Source of the DNA: Anaerolineales bacterium UBA6055
Lineage (GTDB): Bacteria > Chloroflexota > Anaerolineae > Aggregatilineales > Phototrophicaceae
DNA: 64,000 nucleotides
Assembly: GCA_002428985.1 (NCBI GenBank)
Contig: DIYL01000061.1
Coordinates: 1-64,000 of the forward strand
Direction: 5' to 3'
This document shows, piece after piece, positions 50,575 to 59,356 of this stretch. The position numbers and the translations under genes are program-made. Position 1 is the stretch's first letter. Every line of letters begins with the position of its first letter. The notes under the pieces are model-generated. The model was not told the origin of the DNA. It made no database searches and saw nothing but the letters and a program-made list of their open reading frames with translations.

Positions 50575-51648
50575 ATGACGACAATCACATCAATCGACCA
50601 AATTGTAAAACTGGCAACTTCTGGTTATACCGACTGGCTCAATCACGGGCATGTCAATGTCGTTGAACGAGGCGATTTACTCCTGTTCGACTATACAACT
50701 GGCGCACATATCGCCAATGAATGGACATATTTTGAACAAGTCTGCCGCGGGTTAATTATTAACCGTGTCACTGGCGAAATCGTCGCGCGCCCTTTTGACA
50801 AATTTTTCTACTGGCTCGAAGGCGGGCGTAAAGTCAAAGGGCATATCGTCAACGTGACCGAAAAAGTCGATGGCTCACTTGGAATCTTATATCGGCACAA
50901 AGGCGCGTTTCACATCACCACCAAGGGTAGCTTTTTCAGCCCACAAGCCCGTTGGGCGACAAAATTCCTACGGACAAACTTCGACCTAAACAACCTGCCG
51001 GACGAGTTAACATTGATGTTCGAAATTATCTATCCGACAAATCGCATTGTTGTCGATTACGGCGATACCGAAGATCTCATATTATTGGCGGCGCGCAATC
51101 GTCACACAGGCGAATATCTACCCTATTTCCCCGATCTATTTGAAATGGGGCAAACCTATGGATTTACCTTGCCCAAAGTCTATTCATTTAACAGTGTCGA
51201 TGACATCATCGCCAACACAGGGATCATCAATAGCAATCACGAAGGTTGGATCGCAGAATTTTCCGATGGACAACGGTTTAAGTTCAAAATAGATGAATAT
51301 GTCGAGATTCATCGCTACTTACGCATGTTGGATTTTCCGTCTATTCTGCAAAAAATCCGCTTCGGCGAAGTTGACCGCCTACTTGAGGTTGTACCTGATG
51401 CGTTCTTAGACGATACCAAACGGTGGGTGGGTGAAATCCACGATATTGTGAATGACTTACGTGTGCAGATTGATGCAGTCTATTCAGTTGCAGATACCGT
51501 GTCACGTCCAGCGTTAGAAGAATGGGCACAAGAGCATCACCCATCACTAGCCATCTATCTGTTAGCTAAATTTGACGGGGAGAATCTGGATAAAATCATT
51601 CTGGATCATGCGTTTACAAATCGGCTTGAGATTGAAGCAGATGCTTAG
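50575..51648 (+). CDS. RNA ligase (T4 RnlA-like nucleotidyltransferase)
   Basis: 357 residues. Nucleotidyltransferase motif I is EKVDGSLG with lysine 97 as the AMP-accepting residue. CRGLIIN (residues 57-63) is the upstream conserved RG, motif III/IIIa lies around LTLMFEIIYP, motif IV is EGWIAEF and motif V is RFKFKIDEY. The C-terminal 110 residues are helical and lineage-specific. It would seal 3'-OH/5'-phosphate RNA ends, as in tRNA repair after nuclease attack. It lies 147 bases after the glycohydrolase gene and is probably in the same unit. Confidence 0.85.
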   Translation: MTTITSIDQIVKLATSGYTDWLNHGHVNVVERGDLLLFDYTTGAHIANEWTYFEQVCRGLIINRVTGEIVARPFDKFFYWLEGGRKVKGHIVNVTEKVDGSLGILYRHKGAFHITTKGSFFSPQARWATKFLRTNFDLNNLPDELTLMFEIIYPTNRIVVDYGDTEDLILLAARNRHTGEYLPYFPDLFEMGQTYGFTLPKVYSFNSVDDIIANTGIINSNHEGWIAEFSDGQRFKFKIDEYVEIHRYLRMLDFPSILQKIRFGEVDRLLEVVPDAFLDDTKRWVGEIHDIVNDLRVQIDAVYSVADTVSRPALEEWAQEHHPSLAIYLLAKFDGENLDKIILDHAFTNRLEIEADA

Positions 51649-51661
51649 GACCTGATACCAC

Positions 51662-53449
51662 CTATTGACGGTAAAATGACGGTGTGACGGCTTGTGTTGT
51701 CATTGGTATCGACAGTGTCGCTTGTGTTCCCACATCAACTTCACTTTGAATATCTAATGTACCGCTATGAACACGCATAATCCGTTGCACCAAAGTCAAC
51801 CCAATTCCTGCACCACCAACACTTGAATTCCGTGATGCATCGGCCCGGTAAAACGGGTCGATGATGTGCTGTAATTCGTCACTAGGTATGCCATCACCGG
51901 TATCTTTTACAACGAGATTGACCACATGTTCGTGTTGCTCAACAGCGATCGATACTGTTCCGCCAGCCTGTGTATAGGCTAGGGTGTTATCGAGTAAATG
52001 CGTTAAGGCTTTTGTCAGCAATTGATAATCGGCAACAATAAAAATCGGTTTAGACGTGACTATCAATTCGATATTATGTTGCTTGAATTGTTGTTGATAT
52101 TGCCTTTCAATACTCATTAATAAATCATCTACGGACATACGCAACATCTCAATATCACGGTTGGATTCTAAGCGCATCAGCAAAAACATATCATCCAGAA
52201 TATCTTGTAATTTATCATTCTGTTGCTTAATTACCTCAACATGACGCAAGTGATTCTCATCACTGAGGCCTTTTTCTAGCATATATAAACGCACCCCAAT
52301 ATTAGTGAGTGGGTGCTTTAGATCATGTGATGCAGAATTGATAAAATGGGTCATCACTTGTATACGGGTTTCGTTTTCCAAGTTTTTAATACGCTCAACT
52401 TCGGCTTGTTTTTGCATGGTTACATCATGTAACACGATACAACGGCTGACTTCTCCGCGATCTTGAATCCGAAAAAGTGAGACTTGAAAATGCTGTGGCA
52501 CATCAGATTGCTTATTGATAACAACATCAATCGCAGCTTCTTCAGATTCAGTCTGTACCATAGTCAAGACTGCTGGCATCGGCTCTAATACTTCATACAC
52601 AGATTGACCAACCAGGTCTGGTTTGGGTCGTCCTAAAATAGCCGCTGCTGAATCATTTAGATCGGAAATACGATAATAATGATCATACAGAATAAATGCG
52701 TCCGACATAGCTAGCATCAATAGCGGACGTGCGACCGGATGAAATTTAAAATTACCACTTCGTAGAATGCCCAATACAATCACAATCTGTGCGATTAAGA
52801 TAATGAGCTGTGGGGTAATTGCCGGATGAATATCGCCATTCGATTGAATCATGAAAATAACAAGAATCAGTATAATCGTCACAAGAAAGACAATCGCTTG
52901 TTGACGATAAATACCGGGGGAGCTAAATAAAAACTGAAACACAAGTAAGGTCGCAACAATCGCTATAATATAATTATATGCTGTTAGCTCATCATAAAAT
53001 GCTCCCCGTGCACTGTCTAACATTGGTAAACCTTGATATATAATAACATTGACGTCAGAGCGTATAAATCCAAGTTGCGAATCAAGTAGAATAACAACAA
53101 CTGTTAAAATGGGTACGATTGATAATGTGATACCTAACCACGCAGATAAACGCTGTATCCTGCCAGAATAATAAAGCGCAAAGACCAACCATAAGGTCAC
53201 CAAAAGATTATTCATAACCCATTGGGTGTTTTGCCAGAATAATAAGTTATCAAGGTTTGTATTTGCAAAATTGGGTATGACAGCCAGCGCCCGGAGCATC
53301 AAGCCAAAAATTAAGATCAAAAAAACACGGCCACCACGAATATCATTGCGCCGACGGTAAGAAACGCCGAATATAAATAAGGAGATACCTGCATTGAGTA
53401 GAGATAACGGAATATGTTGAGTATATTCAAAGTAGTCGAAGATGGTCAC
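51662..53449 (-). CDS. Sensor histidine kinase with 7TM and PAS domains
   Basis: 595 residues. Seven or more membrane helices (residues 1-235) match the 7TM histidine kinase N-terminal region. A PAS domain follows (about 245-340: YYRISDLNDSAAAILGRPK). The dimerisation box is NSASHDLKHPLTNIGV and the ATPase domain shows LLDNTLAYTQ, DTGDGIPSDE and GAGIGLTLVQRIM. The start is GTG with GGAG 5 bases upstream. Orphan: no response regulator nearby. It converges with the RNA ligase gene. Confidence 0.85.
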   Translation of the reverse strand: MTIFDYFEYTQHIPLSLLNAGISLFIFGVSYRRRNDIRGGRVFLILIFGLMLRALAVIPNFANTNLDNLLFWQNTQWVMNNLLVTLWLVFALYYSGRIQRLSAWLGITLSIVPILTVVVILLDSQLGFIRSDVNVIIYQGLPMLDSARGAFYDELTAYNYIIAIVATLLVFQFLFSSPGIYRQQAIVFLVTIILILVIFMIQSNGDIHPAITPQLIILIAQIVIVLGILRSGNFKFHPVARPLLMLAMSDAFILYDHYYRISDLNDSAAAILGRPKPDLVGQSVYEVLEPMPAVLTMVQTESEEAAIDVVINKQSDVPQHFQVSLFRIQDRGEVSRCIVLHDVTMQKQAEVERIKNLENETRIQVMTHFINSASHDLKHPLTNIGVRLYMLEKGLSDENHLRHVEVIKQQNDKLQDILDDMFLLMRLESNRDIEMLRMSVDDLLMSIERQYQQQFKQHNIELIVTSKPIFIVADYQLLTKALTHLLDNTLAYTQAGGTVSIAVEQHEHVVNLVVKDTGDGIPSDELQHIIDPFYRADASRNSSVGGAGIGLTLVQRIMRVHSGTLDIQSEVDVGTQATLSIPMTTQAVTPSFYRQ

Positions 53450-53616
53450 ACCAACTCCACGTTAGCTAAATCATATTAAGCTCACGCACGGTATTCCGAG
53501 CTTATAACATTTTGTTATACCAATAGTGTAGCAGTGATTTTAAAAGCTTGCATTGCGATGAATGTGAAATTGTGGAAAAGGGTGATAAATAACATCACCC
53601 TAAAATGATAAAGTAC

Positions 53617-53916
53617 CTAGGACGGCATCACAAATTGCTCAGTGATAACTGCCCAACCATTTTCAGTAGCTTCATGCCGTAGATGGATAACTTTCTGATA
53701 TGCTTCAGAGCTGTACCAGGCTTTCGCATCATCTTTTGACTTAAACTCAAGTACAACCGTGACAGGTTGTGGACTACCTTCAATCGCCTCATGGTCGTGA
53801 CCTGCAACCAAAACTTTAGCTTCAAATGGTGCAAGTGTTGGACCTGTTCCTGCAATGTATTGACCATATTTTTCGGGGTCAGTTATGTTGTAGTGTCCAA
53901 TAAAATAACCAGCCAT
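53617..53916 (-). CDS. DUF1330 protein
   Basis: 99 residues, DUF1330 dimeric alpha-beta barrel. Visible are YFIGHYNITDPEKYGQYIAG, a strand ending in GHDHEAIEG, VVLEFKSKDDAKAWYSSEAYQKVIHLR and the final VITEQF. The biochemical role is unknown. The ATG at 53916 has GAGGAG 9 bases upstream. Confidence 0.8.
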   Translation of the reverse strand: MAGYFIGHYNITDPEKYGQYIAGTGPTLAPFEAKVLVAGHDHEAIEGSPQPVTVVLEFKSKDDAKAWYSSEAYQKVIHLRHEATENGWAVITEQFVMPS

Positions 53917-53984
53917 AATCAATATCTCCTCAAATAATTTTTGATATGTCCTCTTCTTTTAGGACACTTTTTGATAAAAATATA

Positions 53985-54683
53985 TTACTTTCGACTCATT
54001 AAGTTCAAGCGCTCAGATTCTGGTACAAATGCAAACATATCATCAAAGAATGTCAACATCGGTTTACCAGTATCAAATAGACCAAAGGTTTCATTAAGCC
54101 TCACATTGACACGCTCTGCTAATGCCTCGAGTTGAGCTTCTTCCTCCGCCGTTGTCTGAATAATGCGATACGCCAATGATAGGTGGAATCCATATGTCTC
54201 ATGATTCGGTTGCAAAATGCCCATTGTTGCTGCCAACATATTACGATACCCACGGATATGTTTATTGACAGCATCGTCTTTTGGCTCTAATGCTAGCATC
54301 AACCCTGTACGTCCCACAGCCATCCCTGTACACACCATCTGGAAATTATCAGGTGTCGAGACATCTTTAAACGCATCAATGAAAAATTTGTCCGTTTCAA
54401 TGAGTGACGCATCGAGCGATAATTTAAATGACCAATGCGACTTTTCGCGCACCTCATCACACAACAGCTCAAACACCGTCATATGAAAACTTGATGGCGG
54501 TAACATCGCAAACTTATGCCCATAAGGCTCTTTTAAAATTTCGTTCTGTACCCATTCTGCATCTTTATATGCCTGTCCATCCGGATCAGCAAAGCAAATA
54601 ATTGTATTCCCCGGGAATTGGCGCACACTGCCGTCTTTGTAAAATTTATTGCCCACCGCAGGCGCGTATTGGATCTCTGTCAT
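53985..54683 (-). CDS. DUF1868, 2H phosphoesterase-like protein
   Basis: 232 residues. Two H-x-[ST] motifs define the 2H phosphoesterase fold: FHMTVFELL near residue 66 and FHLSLAYRI near 169. Members cleave 2',3'-cyclic phosphates or 2',5' linkages in RNA or nucleotides, though DUF1868 itself has no settled substrate. It follows the WD40 gene by 2 bases with GGAGTAAAC before its ATG, so both are cotranscribed. Confidence 0.8.
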   Translation of the reverse strand: MTEIQYAPAVGNKFYKDGSVRQFPGNTIICFADPDGQAYKDAEWVQNEILKEPYGHKFAMLPPSSFHMTVFELLCDEVREKSHWSFKLSLDASLIETDKFFIDAFKDVSTPDNFQMVCTGMAVGRTGLMLALEPKDDAVNKHIRGYRNMLAATMGILQPNHETYGFHLSLAYRIIQTTAEEEAQLEALAERVNVRLNETFGLFDTGKPMLTFFDDMFAFVPESERLNLMSRK

Positions 54684-54685
54684 GT

Positions 54686-55723
54686 TTACTCCGATTCTAT
54701 AATTTCAACAATTTCGATTGTATCGGTAGTATCTCCAAAAGCTAATTGACTGCCATTTGGACTCCACACAACAGAGACAACAGGTAGATTGTCTTCGATT
54801 TCTCGAACAATCGTATATTCACCAGTCGCCACATCCCAAATACGAACTGTGCCGTCTTCCCCACCAGTAGCTAGTAAGTTTTCAGTTGGATGCCAATCAA
54901 CACTGTAAACATTACCAACATGACCGATGAACTCTATCGTATTTTGACCAACAATTGGTCTTACAGCGCTTGTATTGTCATCCAAAGTCGTCAAATCTAG
55001 ATGAAACAACTTATCAACACCTGTATACGTGATAGAATTTGTCTTATGTGACCAGTCTACAGCATTAAAATAAGGGTTTATATAGTTACCCCGAGAATCT
55101 AGATAACTATCCAATAAAATTAGAAGATTATTCTCTTGAAGTGGGTATTCCCAAATCTCCCCTGTGTTGGATAATCTTGCAACAGCTAGTTTATCACCTG
55201 AAGGATGCCATACTATTTCAGATATTATATCGCTACGCACACCATTTTCCGAAATAATCATTGTATTAGATTCTAGGTCAAAGAAGCTGACAAATGTTCC
55301 TGATGATATGGCGATAATCTCTCCATCTGGATGCCAACTTGCTGAATTAATCGCACCTGTACTGCCAATACTATTATCAAAACTTGCGACTTGTGTCGCT
55401 TCTTCATTGTCCCATGGTGCTTCCCAAATTTCGAGTGTAGCACCATTCACTATACCAATAATCAAGCTATTCGGACTCCAGACTGGCTTGCTCCCAAAAC
55501 TATCAAGCTCGGTAAACGAATTGATGATCAGCATAGTCTCAATATCAAGAATATCAACGCGGTGTTCGTATGAAAAAGCAACCCATCTCCCATCGGGGCT
55601 CCATGCTATATAAGGAGTACTTGGATATTGTGCTTGACTGATGTATGGCAAAATTAGCAAAGATATGAGTAAACACAAGGCAACATAACTTCTTCCGAAA
55701 GTACAATGTATTTTCATTTGCAT
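54686..55723 (-). CDS. Exported WD40-repeat protein
   Basis: 345 residues. Signal peptide (residues 1-30, ending ISQAQ) then a WD40 propeller: IAWSPDGRWVAFSYEHRVDILDI, SASWHPDGEIIAISSG, VDWHPTENLLATGGEDGTVRIWDVATG and VVWSPNGSQLAFGD. It is related in layout to the gene at 36001. The ATG at 55723 has AAGGA 7 bases upstream. It is followed by the 2H phosphoesterase gene. Confidence 0.75.
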   Translation of the reverse strand: MQMKIHCTFGRSYVALCLLISLLILPYISQAQYPSTPYIAWSPDGRWVAFSYEHRVDILDIETMLIINSFTELDSFGSKPVWSPNSLIIGIVNGATLEIWEAPWDNEEATQVASFDNSIGSTGAINSASWHPDGEIIAISSGTFVSFFDLESNTMIISENGVRSDIISEIVWHPSGDKLAVARLSNTGEIWEYPLQENNLLILLDSYLDSRGNYINPYFNAVDWSHKTNSITYTGVDKLFHLDLTTLDDNTSAVRPIVGQNTIEFIGHVGNVYSVDWHPTENLLATGGEDGTVRIWDVATGEYTIVREIEDNLPVVSVVWSPNGSQLAFGDTTDTIEIVEIIESE

Positions 55724-55786
55724 CAAAGTGTCCTTAGATAGGATATACGAATGTCAGGTATCATCATTTCAATATTCGATATTAAC

Positions 55787-56461
55787 TTAGTTATACAAAA
55801 TTTGCCGCGCTACACCCGCCCAATTGACCGTTCCGCCATACACACCAGCATCGACCAATGGAGGAATCAAATCAGGTGATGTCACCGCCCAAACACGCAC
55901 ATCCAGTCCAGCATCATTAGCGACTTTCACCAATTCGGGTGCCTCCACGACAGCTTGTGCCGGAGGGCATATTTGGCTTAATCCAGCATTAGCGACTTTT
56001 TTGATAGCTGGTTCATCCCAATTATGTGTTAGCCAGCCAACAGGGTTATCGGGTGCAAGTTGACGCAGTATTAATGCCGCGCCCCAATGAAACGATGTAA
56101 ATTCTGTTTTCTGCCAGATAGAGTCACTGACGATGTCCTTCACCATCGGGACTAATGCAGTTTCGACACCGATCGCCTTCACTTCCCAACAAAACGGTAT
56201 TGTATCGCCATATGTGACGAGTGCTTGCGCGACAGTTACCAGATGCGATTTAAGCGCAAGCAGTTCAGCATAACGGCTTGTCGCAACCGACGCGCCTTGA
56301 ATATCAAAATCGTGTTCGAGCACCAAGATACCATCTTGTGTAATTTGAACATCCGTCTCAATTAAATCAGCACGCTGTTCAATCGACAGATCAAACGCTT
56401 CAATCGAATTATCAAGTGCATCCGCAGAAACACCACGATGCGCTATAACTTTAAATCCCAC
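55787..56461 (-). CDS. Glycerophosphodiester phosphodiesterase
   Basis: 224 residues, GDPD TIM barrel. Catalytic residues are visible in IAHRGVSADALDNSIEAF (HRG with the N/E pair), LIETDVQITQDGILVLEHD, and CWEVKA. Hydrolyses glycerophosphodiesters to glycerol-3-phosphate and an alcohol. There is no signal peptide, so it is cytoplasmic. Single gene. Confidence 0.9.
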   Translation of the reverse strand: MGFKVIAHRGVSADALDNSIEAFDLSIEQRADLIETDVQITQDGILVLEHDFDIQGASVATSRYAELLALKSHLVTVAQALVTYGDTIPFCWEVKAIGVETALVPMVKDIVSDSIWQKTEFTSFHWGAALILRQLAPDNPVGWLTHNWDEPAIKKVANAGLSQICPPAQAVVEAPELVKVANDAGLDVRVWAVTSPDLIPPLVDAGVYGGTVNWAGVARQILYN

Positions 56462-56589
56462 ACAATCCTACTTTCAGCTAGACCACTAAATCATAGATGT
56501 ATTGTAGCAATCTCCACCAAAATTTTATACAACGCAAACGGTTGCATATTATTGTATAATAGAGAAGATTCAATTCAGGGGGAAAACTT

Positions 56590-56865
56590 ATGCAAATACT
56601 CGCTATCACACCGGATCAATTCGATCCAGACATTCACAGTTTGCCAACTGCCGGAGAATTACTTCTACCGGGGATGCAAGTCACCATAAAATCTGATGGC
56701 ACTGCAGTCGAACTTAAACAAGCTATTATCGAAACCGACTCATATGGAACAGTCATCGAGCTCTGTAAAGTTGGCGACCTCGCAGAAATTGCAGTCATGG
56801 GTGAACAGCAAGACGATGGGGGTTTCTACTTTGAACAATTCTGGGTGGTTGTCGATTCGGTCTAA
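56590..56865 (+). CDS. Hypothetical protein
   Basis: 91 residues, no family recognised. It is strand-rich (LLPGMQVTIKSDGTAVELKQAII, then VIELCKVGDLAEIAVMG) with an acidic end. GGGGGAAAAC precedes its ATG. It lies 58 bases before the M20 peptidase start and may be cotranscribed. Confidence 0.5.
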   Translation: MQILAITPDQFDPDIHSLPTAGELLLPGMQVTIKSDGTAVELKQAIIETDSYGTVIELCKVGDLAEIAVMGEQQDDGGFYFEQFWVVVDSV

Positions 56866-56923
56866 CAAATAATTGCGGTACAATGAGCATCATGTAATTA
56901 GATTATCCCCAAAGGACACTGTG

Positions 56924-58036
56924 ATGAGTCATGATGTGATCGCATTAACAAAAGACCTAGTTGCGATTCCTTCGGTTTCGCGCTGGAGTAACGCGCCAGT
57001 CTCCGACTATATCGAGGACTGGTTGCGATCTAACGGGTTTGATGAAATCGAACGCCTTGAATACACCGACCCAAATGACGAACGCAAAGTCAATATTATC
57101 GCCAAAAAAGGATCCGGTACGGGTGGAGTAGCGTTTTTGTCTCACTCCGATACCGTCATCGGTATGGAGGATGAATGGGGCGCATTTGACCCTGTCATTA
57201 GAGATGGCGACCTCTATGGACGTGGTAGTTGTGATATGAAAGGACCACTCGCCGCTACTATGGTTGCAACTGCGTCTGTTGACCCTGCCGAACTCGATAA
57301 ACCTGTTTACGTCGTTGCAACATCCGATGAAGAGATTGGGTTACTCGGTGCCAAGTATGTCGTTGAAAACTCAGAATTACTCAAAACGTCAAAACCCGAT
57401 TATGGGATTGTCGCCGAACCCACGAAATTAATTCCAGTTTATGCTCATAAAGGTGGTGGGCGTGTTATGGTCACAGCCCATGGGGTAGCTGCCCACAGCA
57501 GTAGTGGTAAAGGCGATTCTGCCAGCATCAAACTCGCGCCCTTCCTTGCCGAAGTCGCAGAACTTAGCAAGAAGTATCTCACAGACGAATCGTACATGAA
57601 TCGCGAATTCAATCCACCAACCAACGGCTTTAATATGATCTATGGTGATAATGGCATCTCAAATATCACATCAGCCTCAGCAACTTGTGTTGTGTCAGTT
57701 CGTGCCATGCCAGATGCGCGCTTTGAAGATGTCCTTGAGGAAATTAGCGACCTCGCAAAAAGCTATGGATTTGACGTCAAATCCGGTGGTGGACCAGCTG
57801 TCTACACCGACAAAAACTCACCCTTGGTACAATCTGCCTGTGCTGCCAGCGGTATTACCGTGCCAGAAACTGTCCCCTATGGTACCGATGGTTTTTACTT
57901 CCAACAGTTGATGCCACTCGTTGTGCTCGGCCCCGGGGATATTGACGTCGCCCACACCATCCGTGAATCTGTTCCTGTCACCGAACTTGAATCAGCTATT
58001 GAAATCTACAAACAGATGATTGCCGATTTGTGTTAG
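56924..58036 (+). CDS. M20 family metallopeptidase (ArgE/DapE-like)
   Basis: 370 residues. Zinc ligands are visible in FLSHSDTV, GRGSCDMKGPLAA, DEEIG and AEPTKL, and the last in a C-terminal segment with AHTIRESVP. The lid/dimerisation domain (about 175-290) begins GGGRVMVTAHGVAAHSS. It is a dinuclear zinc amidohydrolase releasing amino acids from N-acyl or dipeptide substrates; the exact substrate is not predictable. AAAGGA lies upstream of the ATG at 56924. Confidence 0.9.
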   Translation: MSHDVIALTKDLVAIPSVSRWSNAPVSDYIEDWLRSNGFDEIERLEYTDPNDERKVNIIAKKGSGTGGVAFLSHSDTVIGMEDEWGAFDPVIRDGDLYGRGSCDMKGPLAATMVATASVDPAELDKPVYVVATSDEEIGLLGAKYVVENSELLKTSKPDYGIVAEPTKLIPVYAHKGGGRVMVTAHGVAAHSSSGKGDSASIKLAPFLAEVAELSKKYLTDESYMNREFNPPTNGFNMIYGDNGISNITSASATCVVSVRAMPDARFEDVLEEISDLAKSYGFDVKSGGGPAVYTDKNSPLVQSACAASGITVPETVPYGTDGFYFQQLMPLVVLGPGDIDVAHTIRESVPVTELESAIEIYKQMIADLC

Positions 58037-58048
58037 ATGTCTATCAAC

Positions 58049-58534
58049 TTAATACTGTCGTCCAAGGATGCGAGCAATTTGTTCGGTATGGTCAGCATCG
58101 TGCAGAATCGTGTGAAAAATAGACGTTGCCACCGCAATTGTCCCGATCATTGGATGTGTTCCGATGCGATCTAATGCTTCATCATTGAGTGACGATAACA
58201 ACGCAATAAACTCTTGACGGGTCGCGACATAATCAGCGAAGACCTCGCGTAAATTCTGGTTAGCATAATCATTGTCTATCACCATTGCTTCGCGTGCTTC
58301 TGCATCAACGGGCTGGAGCGTTGGATTTTCTTCATTGAGCATGCGTTGGGCACGTCCCATAAAAATCTCTTGATAATCGCGTACATGACATATAATCTCT
58401 AAAATTGTCCAACCATCCGCACCATCGCGTATGGTCTCAGCTTGTTCCTGGGTGACACCATCCAACACCATCCCCAAAATCCGATACGATTTTTCTAAGT
58501 TCGCAATCATCCATGTCCGTGGAATCCGATTCAT
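58049..58534 (-). CDS. DinB family protein
   Basis: 161 residues, DinB four-helix bundle. Likely metal histidines are in ICHVRDYQEIF and in the FHTILHDADHTEQIARIL ending. The family includes thiol-dependent transferases and DNA-damage-induced proteins; function here unknown. It converges with the M20 gene 12 bases away. Confidence 0.85.
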   Translation of the reverse strand: MNRIPRTWMIANLEKSYRILGMVLDGVTQEQAETIRDGADGWTILEIICHVRDYQEIFMGRAQRMLNEENPTLQPVDAEAREAMVIDNDYANQNLREVFADYVATRQEFIALLSSLNDEALDRIGTHPMIGTIAVATSIFHTILHDADHTEQIARILGRQY

Positions 58535-58693
58535 TTGTTTGTCCGTTCTGTATGTGTGATTTGATTGTTAATTATAGTCTAGACACATTCAATATCTCAA
58601 ATGATGATGATCCGATACTCTAATTAGCCAAATGACACCTCTTTTATGATTATGATATGATTGCTGTTAAATAAACATGGGAGCCGCAAATAC

Positions 58694-59305
58694 TTGACAA
58701 CCTCTCCACGCCGGAACCGGAAAGCCCCACAAAAACAGGGATATGATTACACTCAATCAGGTGTCTATTTTGTGACGATCTGTACTCATGAACGGGCACA
58801 AATCTTCGGAACTGTAGTGGACGACACAATGTGCTTCACAGAATTAGGTCGAATTGCCAACGATTGTTGGCTGACAACACCTCATCATTTTCAGTATGTT
58901 GAAGTAGATTGTTTTATTGTGATGCCCAACCATGTTCATGCAATCATCGTTCATAACCCAGACAAAGGTGAACCTCCGAATTTAAATGACACTGTAGGGA
59001 ACAGGCATGCCTGTTCCCTACTACAAAACAACCAACATCACAACAAAAATCCTAAACGTGGAATTTTTAGAAATGGGAGATATATTCCACCAGGTGTAAT
59101 GTCAGGATCATTAGGGGCAGTTGTTGGATCATACAAATCGGCTGTTACCAAAATCGCTAATCGAACTTTATCTGACCCACCATCTAAACTATGGCAACGA
59201 TTTTACCATGACCATATCATCCAAGATGAAAAGGAATTAGACATAATACGCCAATATGTTCTGACTAATCCAGTACGTTGGGATGAAGATCACTTCAATG
59301 AATAA
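58694..59305 (+). CDS. REP-associated tyrosine transposase (RAYT)
   Basis: 203 residues. The Y1 HUH nuclease core is clear: GYDYTQSGVYFVTICTHER, then the HUH motif PNHVHAII (H80 and H82). The catalytic tyrosine probably lies in the SGSLGAVVGSYKSAV helix or in WQRFYHDHII near the C-terminus; both blocks are typical of RAYTs. These single-copy, non-mobile-looking transposases spread REP palindromes. The only starts are TTG codons; 58694 has GGGAG 10 bases upstream. Residues 101-110 are encoded by a perfect REP palindrome (58994-59021) lying between the HUH core and the C-terminal block, and another copy follows the stop. Confidence 0.85.
   Translation: MTTSPRRNRKAPQKQGYDYTQSGVYFVTICTHERAQIFGTVVDDTMCFTELGRIANDCWLTTPHHFQYVEVDCFIVMPNHVHAIIVHNPDKGEPPNLNDTVGNRHACSLLQNNQHHNKNPKRGIFRNGRYIPPGVMSGSLGAVVGSYKSAVTKIANRTLSDPPSKLWQRFYHDHIIQDEKELDIIRQYVLTNPVRWDEDHFNE
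58994..59021. repeat. Perfect 28-bp REP palindrome inside the RAYT gene
   Basis: GTAGGGAACAGGCA is followed by its exact reverse complement. It differs from the copy at 24671 at one symmetrical pair. In frame, read as VGNRHACSLL. Confidence 0.9.
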
Positions 59306-59320
59306 AGAATATAGCCTCAA

Positions 59321-59343
59321 GGGAACAGGTATGCCTGCTCCCC
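59321..59343. repeat. REP palindrome, decayed
   Basis: GGGAACAGG and CCTGCTCCC surround TATG. It lies 15 bases after the RAYT stop and 13 bases before the stop codon of the capsid gene on the other strand, and may act as a terminator for both. Confidence 0.7.
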
Positions 59344-59356
59344 AAAACTAAGTTAC

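Noticed and set aside
50575..51648. RNA ligase as part of the dispersed phage system
   Set aside because: It is on the opposite strand, is linked with ADP-ribose genes, and its family is common in chromosomal repair modules.
36001..55723. The two exported WD40 proteins as a duplicated pair
   Set aside because: Layout is alike but sequences differ strongly and neighbours differ, so a recent duplication is not supported.
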